64,000 nucleotides of DNA from Deinococcus marmoris (GCF_001949125.1 NZ_MSTI01000057.1:1-64000); one strand, 5' to 3'. Positions 1-13,835 are shown, numbered from the stretch's first letter. Made by a program: numbers and translations. The notes: generated by a model from the sequence alone, not told the origin.

Positions 1-122
1 GGGGGGGAGGGTGGGTTGATTCATGGAATGAAGATCAGCGTAGCAAATGTGAAGTACTTTTCACTGTCACACACGTTGGGAGAACTTTATTGATCGGGGG
101 CGCTGGGGTGAAAAACCCTGTC
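1..122. other. Left-edge non-coding stretch
   Basis: No convincing gene. It is more AT-rich than the surrounding DNA and lies 3' of tatA. A short imperfect inverted repeat, GTGAA-N6-TTCAC, sits near positions 51-66. No U-run terminator is evident. Confidence 0.4.
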
Positions 123-401
123 TCAGGCTTCCACGCTCCGGGGAGGGGTCACGGCGGCGGCGTTGATCGGGGCGGCAGCCACCTGGGCGGCGGGCTGGGC
201 CACGGTCACGGGCTGCTGAACCACGGGCGTGGCGACGATGTTCGCGCCGTCCAGTTCGTCCTTGAGACCCTGGGTACTCTTGCGGAATTCGCGCAGGCCG
301 TGGCCCAGGCTCTTGCCCAGTTCAGGCAGTTTGCGGGGGCCGAAGACCACCAGGGCAACCAGTAAAATCACGATCAGTTCTGCGGGGCCGATGTTGGGCA
401 T
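123..401 (-). CDS. tatA: Twin-arginine translocase TatA/TatE family subunit
   Basis: A 92-residue pore-forming or recruiting subunit of the Tat pathway, which exports folded proteins across the inner membrane. It begins with the family signature MPNIGPAELIVILLVALVVF (one membrane helix), then the FGP-R-KLPELGKSLG hinge and amphipathic helix, then an Ala/Pro/Val-rich variable tail. The ATG at 401 is preferred over one five codons upstream because GGAGG lies 8 nt before it. The next two genes on the same strand upstream encode Tat-signal proteins, so the translocase sits beside two probable substrates. No tatC is seen in the window. Confidence 0.93.
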   Translation of the reverse strand: MPNIGPAELIVILLVALVVFGPRKLPELGKSLGHGLREFRKSTQGLKDELDGANIVATPVVQQPVTVAQPAAQVAAAPINAAAVTPPRSVEA

Positions 402-512
402 GGTGAAAACCTCCATTCAGGTGAGCGGGCGGGGGAACAGAACAGGGGACGGGCCGCCCAAAGGCTGACCTGCGTCCCCTGAGGACGAAGATATTGAAAT
501 GGTGGGTTTAGA

Positions 513-1241
513 TCACTTGACGATCAGCGGTGCAACGATTTCCAAGACCTCTGCCATGCTCAGCGGTTCCCACAGGGCGGTGGGCATGGGGGAGAAGTCG
601 GGGTCGAAGTCGCCCACGTTGGTGCTGTTGGGCTTGGCATCGCTCTGGGGCGTGCGGGCAAACATCCGGGTAGGCTTCTTGTTGTAACCCAGGAAGACGC
701 GGAGCTGCTGGATGCCGCTCACATGGTTGGCTTCCACGGCCAGGACGCTGGCAGCGGCGGTCAGCACGTCGGCGTTCATGATGCTGGTGGCCTGGCCCAG
801 GTAGGCGCGGGTGCCCACCGGCTCAAAGGTCACGGCCAGTTGCAAGAACACTTCGTCGTTCAACTTGCTGGGATCGGGAATCAGAGGAGCAAAGGTCAGG
901 TTGGGTTTGGCAACCGGAGTGCCGCCCAGGCTCTTGATCGTGGAAATCAGGTAGTCAACGTGGCCCTGTTCCTGCGAAGCCAGTTCCTTGGCGTATTCCT
1001 TGACGCGGGCATTGCTGAGCTTGCTGGCGTATGCGCCGCCCACATCAAACGCAGCGTAGAACGCAGCTTCGATGTATTCCAGGGTGAGGGCGTAGTTCAG
1101 AATCGCGAGATCCTGGGCAGCGCTCTTGGTGGTGGGGCTGGTGTCGGCGGCGAAGGCGGACAGGTGCAGTCCACCGAGCATCATTGCGCCCGTACCAACT
1201 CCGGCGTATTTCAGGAAAGAACGGCGATCAGGGGTAGTCAT
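513..1241 (-). CDS. Tat-exported ferritin-like domain protein (copy 1)
   Basis: A 242-residue protein opening with a twin-arginine signal (DRRSFLK, then a hydrophobic stretch, cleavage near AFA). The mature part is a four-helix ferritin-like domain (PF13668 type) with two Glu and ExxH pairs in order: LTLEY, QEQGHVD, AVTFEP, EANHV. This spacing fits a di-metal site, though the metal and substrate are unknown. GGAG lies 9 nt before the ATG. It is a close paralogue of the next gene on this strand; both share the same C-terminal block ending PLIVK. A periplasmic oxidant- or metal-handling role is plausible but not shown. Confidence 0.85.
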   Translation of the reverse strand: MTTPDRRSFLKYAGVGTGAMMLGGLHLSAFAADTSPTTKSAAQDLAILNYALTLEYIEAAFYAAFDVGGAYASKLSNARVKEYAKELASQEQGHVDYLISTIKSLGGTPVAKPNLTFAPLIPDPSKLNDEVFLQLAVTFEPVGTRAYLGQATSIMNADVLTAAASVLAVEANHVSGIQQLRVFLGYNKKPTRMFARTPQSDAKPNSTNVGDFDPDFSPMPTALWEPLSMAEVLEIVAPLIVK

Positions 1242-1361
1242 GTGAAATTCTCCTCTCGTGTCTTGGTTGGATAGCTCTGGGCAAAAGCTCAGCCCAGCTT
1301 CAGAAACTCTGTAACGGCACTGTGTTGCTATATCTCAGGAACACTGCGCGCGTTTCAGACC

Positions 1362-2132
1362 TTACTTGACGATCAGTGGCCCAACGATCGCCAGGGTCTG
1401 GGCCATCGTCAATGGCTTCCACAACAAGGTGGGCGTCGGGGAGAAGTTGGGATCGAACGAGGACGCAGCGGTGTTGTTGATATCCGTTTGCGGCGCAATG
1501 TCGGTCATGCGGGTGGGCTTGGTGTTCAGACCCATGTCGGTGCGGAGTTCCTGAATGGCCGAAACGTGGTTGGCTTCCACGGCCAGGATGGCGGCAGCGG
1601 CGGCCAGCAAGGCAGGGTTGGTCAGTCTGTTCGCCTGGCCCAGGTAGGCGCGGGTGCCGACTGGCTCGAAGGTCACGGCCAACTGCAAGAAGAATGCATC
1701 ATTCAGCTTGCTGGGATCGGGAATCAACGAGGAGTAGTCGAACTTGGGCAGGGCAACGGGCGTAGCGCCCAGGCTCTTAATGGTGCTGATCAGAGCGTCG
1801 ACATGTGCCTGCTCCTGCACGGCCAGTTCCTTGGCGAATTCTTTGACTCTGGCGTCGCTGAGCGTGCCCTTGAGGTCACCCGTATCAAAGCGGCGGTAGA
1901 AATCGGCTTCCAGATACTCCAGGGTCAGCGCGTAGTTCAGGATGTCGAGATCCTGCGCCGCAGCCTTTTCGGCAGGGGTCAGACCCTTGGGCGGGGCGGG
2001 CTGATCCTGGGGGCTGCACGCCACCAGCGCTGCGCCTGCACCAGCAAGACCGATATAGCCCATGAACTTGCGGCGTGACGTTGCCTGGCCTCCACTGATC
2101 TCTGCGTTCGTCATTTCCACTTTCTCTGGCAT
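1362..2132 (-). CDS. Tat-exported ferritin-like domain protein, possibly a lipoprotein (copy 2)
   Basis: A 256-residue paralogue of the neighbouring ferritin-like gene, with the same ligand pattern (LTLEY, QEQAHVD, AVTFEP, EANHV) and C-terminus. The Tat motif SRRKFMGY is followed by a hydrophobic segment ending LVAC, a possible lipobox, so this copy may be lipid-anchored. The ATG at 2132 is preceded by GGGAGG at 6 nt. An in-frame TTG at 2249 would add 39 residues ahead of the Tat motif, which would be unusual; I prefer 2132. The two paralogues are 120 bp apart and read towards tatA. Confidence 0.85.
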   Translation of the reverse strand: MPEKVEMTNAEISGGQATSRRKFMGYIGLAGAGAALVACSPQDQPAPPKGLTPAEKAAAQDLDILNYALTLEYLEADFYRRFDTGDLKGTLSDARVKEFAKELAVQEQAHVDALISTIKSLGATPVALPKFDYSSLIPDPSKLNDAFFLQLAVTFEPVGTRAYLGQANRLTNPALLAAAAAILAVEANHVSAIQELRTDMGLNTKPTRMTDIAPQTDINNTAASSFDPNFSPTPTLLWKPLTMAQTLAIVGPLIVK

Positions 2133-2352
2133 GAAAATCCTCCCTTGAGCGGCGTTGGTCGCCTCTTCGTCCTTCCAGACCTTGGCAATCTGAAAGGGGT
2201 CCAGTTCTCGCGGATGACCGCTGGGATCGTCCGCATGAACATTGCTCAATGGGGTATATGCACGCCTGCGGGGATTGGATCACCCCTGCCCGGACCCTAA
2301 AGGCCACATGAAGACCCACCCGGCAATCCAGAGCGAAATCCAGGGCAGCGCC

Positions 2353-2358
2353 TAGAAT
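2353..2358 (+). promoter_or_regulatory. Leaderless -10 box (TAGAAT) for the RluA-family gene
   Basis: TAGAAT is followed by 7 nt and then GTG at 2366. The ATG at 2357 overlaps the -10 box itself and so cannot be translated from this promoter. Confidence 0.6.
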
Positions 2359-2365
2359 GCCCGGC

Positions 2366-3337
<972 letters not shown>

Positions 3338-3350
3338 ACTGGGTTTCGAT

Positions 3351-3428
3351 GATCCTGTCGGCCAGCGGCAGAATTCGGGGCAGCGCCGCTTCCTGCACCC
3401 CAAGCCCAGAACCCGTTTTTCTTCCTGG
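3351..3428 (-). repeat. Degenerate copy (D) of a dispersed intergenic repeat
   Basis: The reverse complement matches the central part of three better copies at 21001-21135, 29266-29401 and 45481-45615. The shared core includes CGGGTTC-GGGC, TGCAGGAA-CGGCGCTG-CCC and an AT-rich flank. It is clearly diverged and its outer hairpins are mostly lost. Confidence 0.6.
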
Positions 3429-3487
3429 CAGGCTGATCTGCTGTCGGGTCAATGCCCTCTGGGCAGATCCAACTGAACACATCAAAA

Positions 3488-3536
3488 AGAGAGGGAGAGA
3501 GGACATCGCTGCCCGCCTCTCCCCCCCTTTCTACTG
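3488..3536. terminator. Probable terminator between the convergent pseudouridine synthase and symporter genes
   Basis: GGGAGAGAGG and CCTCTCCCCC form a stem around a short loop, followed by CTTTCT. It lies between two convergent stop codons. Confidence 0.5.
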
Positions 3537-3545
3537 GGTCTGCGC

Positions 3546-5270
3546 TCAGTGACTCTGCGCTTCGGTCAGGGTGCCCGAGGGGTAGCGCACGCTTTCCACC
3601 AGATCCTGCACATGCTGGCTGGGGGCGGGGGTCAGGCGGCTGACCGCAAAGGCCACCACGAAGTTGATCACCATGCCCACCGTACCGATGCCGGTGGTGC
3701 TGATGCCCAGGAACAGGTCGGCGGGTGCGCCGCGTCCGCCCAGGCTGGGCGTGAAGTTGATGATGTAGATCAGCGTGAAACCCAGGCCCAACAGCAGCCC
3801 GGACATCGCGCCCTGCCAGTTCATCCGCTTGTCGAAGATGCCCAGCACCAGCAGCGGGAAGAAGGACGCGGCGGCCAGTCCGAAGGCCAGGGCGACGACC
3901 TGCGCCACGAAGCCCGGCGGATTGATGCCGAAATACCCGGCGGCAATGGCGGCCACCCCCACCGTGATTCGCCCGGCCAGCAGCCGCGCGCCCTCGCTGG
4001 CGTTGGGATTGATCAGCTTGTAATAGATGTCGTGCGCCACCGCCCCGGAAACTGTGATCAGCAGTCCCGAGGCTGTGGAGAGTGCGGCGGCCAGTCCCCC
4101 GGCGGCGACTAGCGCAATCAGGAAGGGGCTGAGATTGGCGACTTCAGGCGTGGCCAGCACCAGAATGTCGTTGTCGATGTACAGCTCGTTGGCGTTGGCC
4201 GGGTCCGGCTTGGCAAAGTCGTTGCCGCCCGTCGGGGTCTTGAGGAAGGCGGCCCCCGGCTTGTACTGCATCAGGCCGTCGCCGTTCTTGTCGGTGAAGA
4301 CCACCAGCTTGGTTTTTTCCCAGTTTTTGAACCATGCCGGGGCGCTGGCGTAGGGCTTGTTTTCCAGGCTGTTGATCAGGTTGGTCTTGGCGAAGATCGC
4401 CAGGGCAGGCACGGTGGTGTACAGGATGGCGATGAAAACGATGGCCCAGATGGCGCTGGTGCGCGCGCCCTGCACGGTGGGCGTGGTGTAAAAGCGCGTG
4501 ATGACGTGCGGCAGCCCCGCCGTGCCGACCATCAGGGCCATGGTGATGGCGAAGATATCGGTGTTGGTCTTGTTCTGCGCCGTGTAGGCCGCGAAGCCCA
4601 GATCCCGTTGCAGGCTGTCCAGATCACCCACGATGTTCAGGAAGCCCAGTTGCGGAATCGGGTTGCCGCTGAGTTGCAGGCTGATGGCGGCGGCAGGAAT
4701 GATGAAGGCCAGGATCAGCACGATGTACTGCGAGACCTGCGTCCAGGTGATGCCCTTCATGCCCGACAGGCTGGCGTACAGGAAGACCAGGAACACGCCG
4801 ATGATCACCCCGGTGGTGATGTCGGTGTTCAGGAAGCGGCTGAAAACCACGCCCACACCGCGCATCTGCCCGGCCACGTACACGAACGAGATCAGGATGG
4901 CGGTCAGTGCGGCCAGCGCCCGCAGCGCCTGCGAGCCGTAGCGGTCCCCCACGAAATCCGGCACCGTGAATTTGCCGAAACGGCGCAGGAAGGGCGCGAT
5001 CAGCAGGGCCAGCAGCACGTAGCCGCCGGTCCAGCCCATCAGGTACACCGAGCCGTCATAGCCGCTGAAGGCGATGATGCCCGTGATCGACAGGAAACTG
5101 GCCGCGCTCATCCAGTCGGCGGCGATGGCCATGCCGTTCCACAGCGGCGGAATGCCCTGCCCGGCGATGTAGAAACTGCGCGTGTCGCGCACCCGCGTGG
5201 CCAGCGCGATGCCGATATACAGACTGAAGGTGATGGCCACCAGAATGTAGGTCCAGACCTGAACCGACAT
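3546..5270 (-). CDS. Sodium:solute symporter family protein, probable acetate/monocarboxylate permease
   Basis: A 574-residue polytopic transporter of the SSS family (ActP/VC_2705-like), with about 13 hydrophobic segments. Visible family features are the early ADWMSAASFLSITG motif and FTVPDFVGDRYGS. A polar insert of about 85 residues (around 290-375) sits between membrane segments. Its start codon overlaps by one base the stop of a DUF4212 gene, a pairing typical of this subfamily. Acetyl-CoA synthetase lies about 1.3 kb beyond, which supports acetate or a similar acid as substrate. The substrate is inferred. Confidence 0.9.
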   Translation of the reverse strand: MSVQVWTYILVAITFSLYIGIALATRVRDTRSFYIAGQGIPPLWNGMAIAADWMSAASFLSITGIIAFSGYDGSVYLMGWTGGYVLLALLIAPFLRRFGKFTVPDFVGDRYGSQALRALAALTAILISFVYVAGQMRGVGVVFSRFLNTDITTGVIIGVFLVFLYASLSGMKGITWTQVSQYIVLILAFIIPAAAISLQLSGNPIPQLGFLNIVGDLDSLQRDLGFAAYTAQNKTNTDIFAITMALMVGTAGLPHVITRFYTTPTVQGARTSAIWAIVFIAILYTTVPALAIFAKTNLINSLENKPYASAPAWFKNWEKTKLVVFTDKNGDGLMQYKPGAAFLKTPTGGNDFAKPDPANANELYIDNDILVLATPEVANLSPFLIALVAAGGLAAALSTASGLLITVSGAVAHDIYYKLINPNASEGARLLAGRITVGVAAIAAGYFGINPPGFVAQVVALAFGLAAASFFPLLVLGIFDKRMNWQGAMSGLLLGLGFTLIYIINFTPSLGGRGAPADLFLGISTTGIGTVGMVINFVVAFAVSRLTPAPSQHVQDLVESVRYPSGTLTEAQSH

Positions 5271-5581
5271 CAGCCGTCCACGCCGGTGGCCCGGTCCAGT
5301 GCATTCATGCGGAAGGCGTAAATGGCGATCAGGATAATAAAGACGTAGATCGATCCCTGCTGCGCGATCCAGAAGCCCAGCGGAGCCTGCACCAGCTTGA
5401 CGGCGTTCAGATTGGTGGAAAAGATGATGCCGAACAGGTAAGGAACGACGAACCAGACCGCCAGCAGCGACAGGGTCAGGGTCAGGTTGCTGCGCCAGTA
5501 CCCCAGGCGCTGCTCAGCCGTGAGGCCGCTGTGGGCGGGGCCGGGTGGGGCGGTAGACGTGGAACCGGGCGGCTGGGTCAT
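5270..5581 (-). CDS. DUF4212 domain protein, small partner of the symporter
   Basis: A 103-residue membrane protein with two hydrophobic helices (TLTLSLLAVWFVVPYLFGI and a second starting FWIAQQGSIYVFIILI). DUF4212 proteins are encoded directly upstream of SSS symporters and are thought to be their small subunit. The ATG at 5581 is preceded by AGAGGAGA; a longer in-frame start adds 24 residues without support. It is translationally coupled to the symporter (TGATG junction). Confidence 0.88.
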   Translation of the reverse strand: MTQPPGSTSTAPPGPAHSGLTAEQRLGYWRSNLTLTLSLLAVWFVVPYLFGIIFSTNLNAVKLVQAPLGFWIAQQGSIYVFIILIAIYAFRMNALDRATGVDG

Positions 5582-5902
5582 GTCTTTCTCCTCTTGGGGC
5601 GTTTCGGACCTCAGGGGAACGGACGGCAATAGAAATAGAAAAGTCTTCCGCACGCTGGGTCAGACGCTCGCCGTCTCCTGTGCAAACGGGCCAGAACCCG
5701 ACCGCCGACGCTTCACCAATCCTTCGTTTTGTCCGTGGCGACACAATACCTGTTTTTTACTAATGGTCAGGGCTGTCACTGGTCAGGGGACGCATTGCCT
5801 GGAGTGGGTCTATTTTGATGTGCAAAGTCCCGTGCTGCTCGCCGTAGCGGATGACAGGCCAGCAGGACCGGGCCTGACCCATCTGCTAGACTGGGTCACC
5901 AC
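5582..5902. other. Divergent intergenic region (321 bp)
   Basis: It separates the symporter operon (minus) from a small membrane-protein gene (plus). It holds a direct repeat GGTCAGGG at 5765-5772 and 5781-5788 (16-bp spacing) and, on the minus strand near 5740-5760, an AT-rich stretch ending TATTGT that could be the operon's -10 box. TAGACT at 5890-5895, 7 nt plus one codon before the ATG at 5903, may be the -10 of the next gene. No coding sequence is convincing. Confidence 0.45.
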
Positions 5903-6400
5903 ATGACATCCCAGCCCACCCCCCGTTGGCCGTCCCTGCTGCCGCTGTTGCGTTTCTGGCTGGGTCTGAACGTCGTGCTTCTGGCATTCACGTTACTCTC
6001 ACGCGCTTTCACGCCGGGTGCGGACTCGCTGTCGCCGGGCGGCGTCCTGCTGTGTTTGCTGCTGACCGCGCTGGGCTTCGCGCTGGGCCTGATGTACACC
6101 CGCTACTGGCCGCTGCCCGAGGCGTCCTTTCAGCGGCTGGTCCGCATGGCGCTGCTGGCGATTCCGGCGATGGGGCTGGCGATGGCGCTGGGCCTGCTGC
6201 TGCGCCCGGACATCTCGGCGCTGGTGCTGGCGCTGGCGGCTTTTCTGGGGGCGCAGTGGCGGTTCGGCACGGCGCAGCCTAGAACAGTACAGCCTGGAAC
6301 GGTGCAGCCTGCTGCTCCAAAGTCCACGCCCGCACGGGCAACGCCCCGGCCAGCCGTCTCCAGGCAGGTCATCAGGCAGGCGGCCCGCAGCAAGCGCTGA
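5903..6400 (+). CDS. Hypothetical membrane protein
   Basis: A 165-residue protein with about four hydrophobic segments in the first 115 residues, for example LNVVLLAFTLLS and GGVLLCLLLTALGFALGLMY. A Pro/Ala/Thr/Arg-rich basic tail follows and includes a short TVQPGTVQP repeat. I do not recognise a family. The topology resembles ATP synthase I-type or small accessory membrane proteins. It lies between the acetate symporter operon and acs, reading with acs. A TAGACT box 7 nt before the adjacent CAC codon suggests a near-leaderless transcript. Confidence 0.65.
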   Translation: MTSQPTPRWPSLLPLLRFWLGLNVVLLAFTLLSRAFTPGADSLSPGGVLLCLLLTALGFALGLMYTRYWPLPEASFQRLVRMALLAIPAMGLAMALGLLLRPDISALVLALAAFLGAQWRFGTAQPRTVQPGTVQPAAPKSTPARATPRPAVSRQVIRQAARSKR

Positions 6401-6570
6401 CCCCTGCAACTTAAACTCTGCAACTTAAACCGGGTCCAGTCCTGCCCCGGTGACAGTTTCCCGGCCCAGTCGGCATGCGGCGCTACAGTGGACGGCAGCC
6501 ACAACCCACAGCACTGCCCGCCCTGCCGGGCCACGTTCCCGCATTTTTTTTGCCCCGGAGGTTTTTCCCG

Positions 6571-8523
<1,953 letters not shown>

Positions 8524-8534
8524 GCGGGCTGAAG

Positions 8535-9068
8535 ATGGCCCCCTCCTTTCTGCTGGCCGCGCTGCCGCCCCCCCAACTGGCCGCGCGAATCCAGACCTTT
8601 CGCGCTGCCCACCAGCTCAGGGACGCCGCTGCCGTGCCGCACATCACCGTCAAGGCCCGCAGCGGCCTCCTAACGGAACTGGACTGGCAGGAAAAGTTGC
8701 GGGAGGTGGTGGCCCGGCACACGCCCCTGCCTATAGCTGTCGGCGGGCCACGCCTGTTCAGCAACGGGACCGCCGTGTATCTGGAGGCAGGCAGTTCGGA
8801 GGCCGTACAACTTCATCTGGCCCTGCTGGACGCCCTGAAGCCTGCACGTTTCTTCGGCTACGAGGGGCCGGGGCTTCAGCTTCACCTCTCGCTGGTCCTG
8901 CAACGGCGGGGGGTGGAGTTGTCGGAACTGCTGACGGCGGCCCAGACCGAATTCGCCGATCTGAAGCGCAAACCGCTGGCCTTCACAGTACGAAGCATCA
9001 CCCTGATGCGAAAGCCGGGGCCAGGGGGCATTTACGCACCTCTGGAAGAGTGGCCGCTGCTGGGCTGA
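8535..9068 (+). CDS. 2'-5' RNA ligase / 2H phosphoesterase family protein
   Basis: A 177-residue protein with the two HxT/S motifs of the 2H superfamily: PHITVKAR (about residue 36) and LHLSLVLQ (about residue 116). Members cleave or join 2'-phosphodiester or cyclic phosphate bonds in RNA or small nucleotides; the substrate is unknown. It starts 11 bp after acsA, so it may be co-transcribed with it. Confidence 0.8.
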   Translation: MAPSFLLAALPPPQLAARIQTFRAAHQLRDAAAVPHITVKARSGLLTELDWQEKLREVVARHTPLPIAVGGPRLFSNGTAVYLEAGSSEAVQLHLALLDALKPARFFGYEGPGLQLHLSLVLQRRGVELSELLTAAQTEFADLKRKPLAFTVRSITLMRKPGPGGIYAPLEEWPLLG

Positions 9069-9134
9069 GGGCCGCGAACGTGCCCTGAACACTTCATCCC
9101 GCCCCGCGCGCACAGAAGTGTCCGACAATGGGGC

Positions 9135-9521
9135 ATGCAAGAGAACGGCATGCCAGAAATCAGAGTGAACGGCCTGAGCATCCGTCCCAGACGGAAAAGG
9201 ATGGCGCTGCCGGACCTGGGCGGGTTTTTCATGTTCTTTGGGGTTTCCGGCACCGATCATGGCCGTGCGGCCTGGCTGGAACGCCGCTTCGAGCTGGAAC
9301 ACTTCTCGAATGTGGTCACGCTGGACCTCGCCTCGCCGCTGGGGCCAGGGCACTACCAATTGCACGGCCTGCCCCACGAGGCCAACAAGCGCGGCTGGAC
9401 GGTGGAAGGGGGCGGCTCGGCCACCGGCCACCTGAGTGACGATGGGCTGGAGGAACTGCGGGCCTGGATGGGTCAGGGAAACCGGCGGGTGCAGGCCGAG
9501 GCCATCGCTCCGCCATCCTGA
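9135..9521 (+). CDS. Hypothetical protein
   Basis: A 128-residue protein with no motif I recognise. It begins with a basic stretch (IRPRRKR), then a hydrophobic patch GGFFMFFGVSG and a Gly-rich central region. A GACAAT box lies 5 nt before the ATG at 9135, consistent with a leaderless transcript; an in-frame ATG at 9150 is an alternative. GC-rich codon usage matches its neighbours, which supports a real gene. Confidence 0.55.
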   Translation: MQENGMPEIRVNGLSIRPRRKRMALPDLGGFFMFFGVSGTDHGRAAWLERRFELEHFSNVVTLDLASPLGPGHYQLHGLPHEANKRGWTVEGGGSATGHLSDDGLEELRAWMGQGNRRVQAEAIAPPS

Positions 9522-9586
9522 GCAGCCCCCGCGTTCTGGGCCGCGCATCCGTACCGCCCCGTACCGACAGGCACGCCCGCCTCGGC

Positions 9587-9592
9587 TAGTGT
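9587..9592 (+). promoter_or_regulatory. Leaderless -10 box (TAGTGT)
   Basis: It lies 5 nt before the ATG of the SDR gene. No Shine-Dalgarno sequence is needed if the mRNA starts at or near the ATG. Confidence 0.5.
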
Positions 9593-9597
9593 GAGGT

Positions 9598-10230
9598 ATG
9601 AACACTCTGATTCTGGGAGCCACCGGCGGCATCGGCGCGGCGACGGCGCGGGCACTGGCTGGGGCCGACACCACCCTGACCCTCAGCGGGCGCGACGAGG
9701 AAAAACTCTCGGCCCTGGCGGCCGAACTGGGCGCGGCCTCCAAAGTCGCGGACCTGGGGTACGAGAGCCACGTCAAGGCGCTGTTCGACGGTCTGGAGAA
9801 TCTGGACACGCTGGTCTACGCGGCGGGGGCGGCCATGCCCGAACCCCTCAAGGACGCGGACCCCGGCAAGGTGCGGGCCGTGTGGAACGCTAACTACTTT
9901 GGGGCGCTGTGGGTGCTGAAGCACGGGCTGGGGCGCATGAACAAGGGCGGGCGGGTCTACCTGCTGGGCGCACGACCGGAACTGGTCACGGCGCGCGGCT
10001 TCTCGCAGTACGCCGCCAGCAAGGCCGCCCTGGCCCGCGCCGCCGAGATCGCCCGCATGGAGGCGCGCGGCGTCACGGTGGCGCTGGTTCTGCCCCCGGC
10101 CGTGGACACCGAACTGTGGGCGCAGGTGGGCAAAGCTCCCAAAGGTTCCATCTCGCCGGAAGAGGTGGCCAAGGCCATCGCCGCAGACCGCGCCGGAGCG
10201 GGCGAACTGGAAATTCGCGTCTCGGGCTGA
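9598..10230 (+). CDS. Short-chain dehydrogenase/reductase (SDR) family protein
   Basis: A 210-residue, compact Rossmann-fold oxidoreductase. The dinucleotide-binding motif GATGGIGAA is at residues 7-15, NAG is replaced by YAAGAA, and the active-site YAASKAA is near residue 137. The Ser usually found about 13 residues before the Tyr is not clear (LLGARPEL), so activity is uncertain. The substrate is unknown. It is probably transcribed alone. Confidence 0.85.
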   Translation: MNTLILGATGGIGAATARALAGADTTLTLSGRDEEKLSALAAELGAASKVADLGYESHVKALFDGLENLDTLVYAAGAAMPEPLKDADPGKVRAVWNANYFGALWVLKHGLGRMNKGGRVYLLGARPELVTARGFSQYAASKAALARAAEIARMEARGVTVALVLPPAVDTELWAQVGKAPKGSISPEEVAKAIAADRAGAGELEIRVSG

Positions 10231-10268
10231 GCGTTTTTCTGCGATAGAACGCCGGGCGCAGGCTGCTT

Positions 10269-10274
10269 TACTCT
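10269..10274 (+). promoter_or_regulatory. Leaderless -10 box (TACTCT)
   Basis: It lies 6 nt before the ATG at 10281 of the S66 peptidase gene. Confidence 0.5.
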
Positions 10275-10280
10275 GAGCGA

Positions 10281-11318
10281 ATGTCCCTCACTTTCCTGCG
10301 TCCAGCCCGCCTTCCTCCCGGCTCCCGTATCGCGGCCCTGAGCCTGTCCAGCGGTTTCGTGACCGAGGTGATGGGCCGTTACCACGCTGGAGTGCGTCAG
10401 GTGGCCGACGAATTCGGCTGGGAGGTGGTGCCCGCGCCGAATGCGCTGCGTGGCGCGGAGTACCTGTACGCCCACCCGCAGGCCCGCGCCGATGACTTGC
10501 ACTGGGCGCTGGAAAATCCAGAGATAGATGGCCTGCTGAGCATGATCGGCGGCGACGACAGCGTGCGCCTGCTGCCCTTCCTCGATCTGAACCTGATTCG
10601 CGCCCATCCTAAGCCGTTTCTGGGCTTCAGCGACAGCACCGTCACGCTGCTGGCCTTTCTGCGCGCTGGGGTGATGGCCTACCACGGTCCCGCCCTGCTG
10701 GCCGATCTGGCTGAAAACGGTGGAATGCATCCCTTCACGGTGCAGGGCATTCGCCGGGCGCTGGTAGACAAGCCGCAGCCCTTTGATCTCTCCCCCGCCC
10801 CGGAGTGGAGCGAACATTTCAGCGATTGGGCCGACGAAGGCTTGCAGGAGATTCGCCGTCCCTTTCAACCCGGTGATGGCTGGCAGTGGCTTCAGGGCGA
10901 CGCGCCCGCGCAGGGCCACCTGATCGGCGGCTGCCTGGAAGTGTTGGACATGCTGAACGGCACCCCTGGCTGGCCTGCCCCGCAGTTGTGGCACGGCGCG
11001 GTGCTGGCGCTGGCGCTGGAAACCAGCGAGGATATTCCCGCGCCGAATCAGGTGGGCTACTGGCTCAGAAACTACGCCGCGCAGGGCATGTTGACCCACG
11101 CCGCCGGGCTGATGCTGGCCCGTCCCAGGGGCTACACGCCCCAGATGGTGCAGGACCTGTACGGCTGGGTCCGCCGCGTGCTGCACGAGACCGGGCGTGA
11201 GGACCTACCCGTGGTGGCGAACGTGGACTTCGGCCACACCAGCCCGCAACTGACATTGCCACTGGGCGCGCAGGTGCGGCTGGACCCGGCGGCAGGGCGG
11301 ATCACGGTCCTGCCCTGA
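10281..11318 (+). CDS. S66 family peptidase (LD-carboxypeptidase / MccF-like)
   Basis: A 345-residue serine peptidase of family S66, whose members cut L,D bonds in muropeptides or detoxify microcin-C-like compounds. The nucleophile elbow GFSDST (Ser about residue 115) follows the typical MIGGDDSVRLLPFLD segment, and the C-terminal NVDFGHTSPQLTLPLG contains the expected His. No signal peptide is present, so it is cytoplasmic, which fits peptidoglycan recycling. It converges on recJ with a 3-bp gap between stop codons. Confidence 0.9.
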   Translation: MSLTFLRPARLPPGSRIAALSLSSGFVTEVMGRYHAGVRQVADEFGWEVVPAPNALRGAEYLYAHPQARADDLHWALENPEIDGLLSMIGGDDSVRLLPFLDLNLIRAHPKPFLGFSDSTVTLLAFLRAGVMAYHGPALLADLAENGGMHPFTVQGIRRALVDKPQPFDLSPAPEWSEHFSDWADEGLQEIRRPFQPGDGWQWLQGDAPAQGHLIGGCLEVLDMLNGTPGWPAPQLWHGAVLALALETSEDIPAPNQVGYWLRNYAAQGMLTHAAGLMLARPRGYTPQMVQDLYGWVRRVLHETGREDLPVVANVDFGHTSPQLTLPLGAQVRLDPAAGRITVLP

Positions 11319-11321
11319 GAT

Positions 11322-13468
<2,147 letters not shown>

Positions 13469-13472
<4 letters not shown>

Positions 13473-13828
13473 AGAGGCTGCCTCTCGTCCGAACCGGGCG
13501 CAGGAGTGGTGGCCAGAAGTGCCGCTGGCATGGCCCCCAGCCGCGCTTGCAGGGTGGCGGTCAGCCGCTCTTCCACCGCGCGGCGCTCCCGGCGTTCATG
13601 GCGGCGGCGCAGCCGCTCCTGCCAGACCGGGGGGACCAGCAACAGAGCCGCGTAGGCCGCCCCGATCAGCGCGAACAGGGCCACCGTCACACCCACCGAC
13701 AACGACAACTCGCCCCGTCCAAACGGCAGCGGCAGACGCACCAGCGCCGGGTTTTCCAGCGTGAACAGGGTCAGGTAAGCCAGGATTGCCAGCAGCAGCA
13801 GCACCTGAAGAAAGGAGACGAGGCGCAT
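13469..13828 (-). CDS. LapA (DUF1049)-domain membrane protein
   Basis: A 119-residue protein with two membrane helices (FLQVLLLLAILAYLTLFTLE and a second around VALFALIGAAYAALLLV) and the NPxLVRLPLPFG loop typical of LapA-domain proteins. A basic coiled region follows (RRRHERRERRAVEER). Related proteins assist lipopolysaccharide or envelope assembly, but the role here is unknown. The start at 13828 follows a TAGACT box by 7 nt, a leaderless arrangement. It is the first gene of the lapA-like/recJ pair. Confidence 0.8.
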
Positions 13829-13835
13829 GGGAAAC

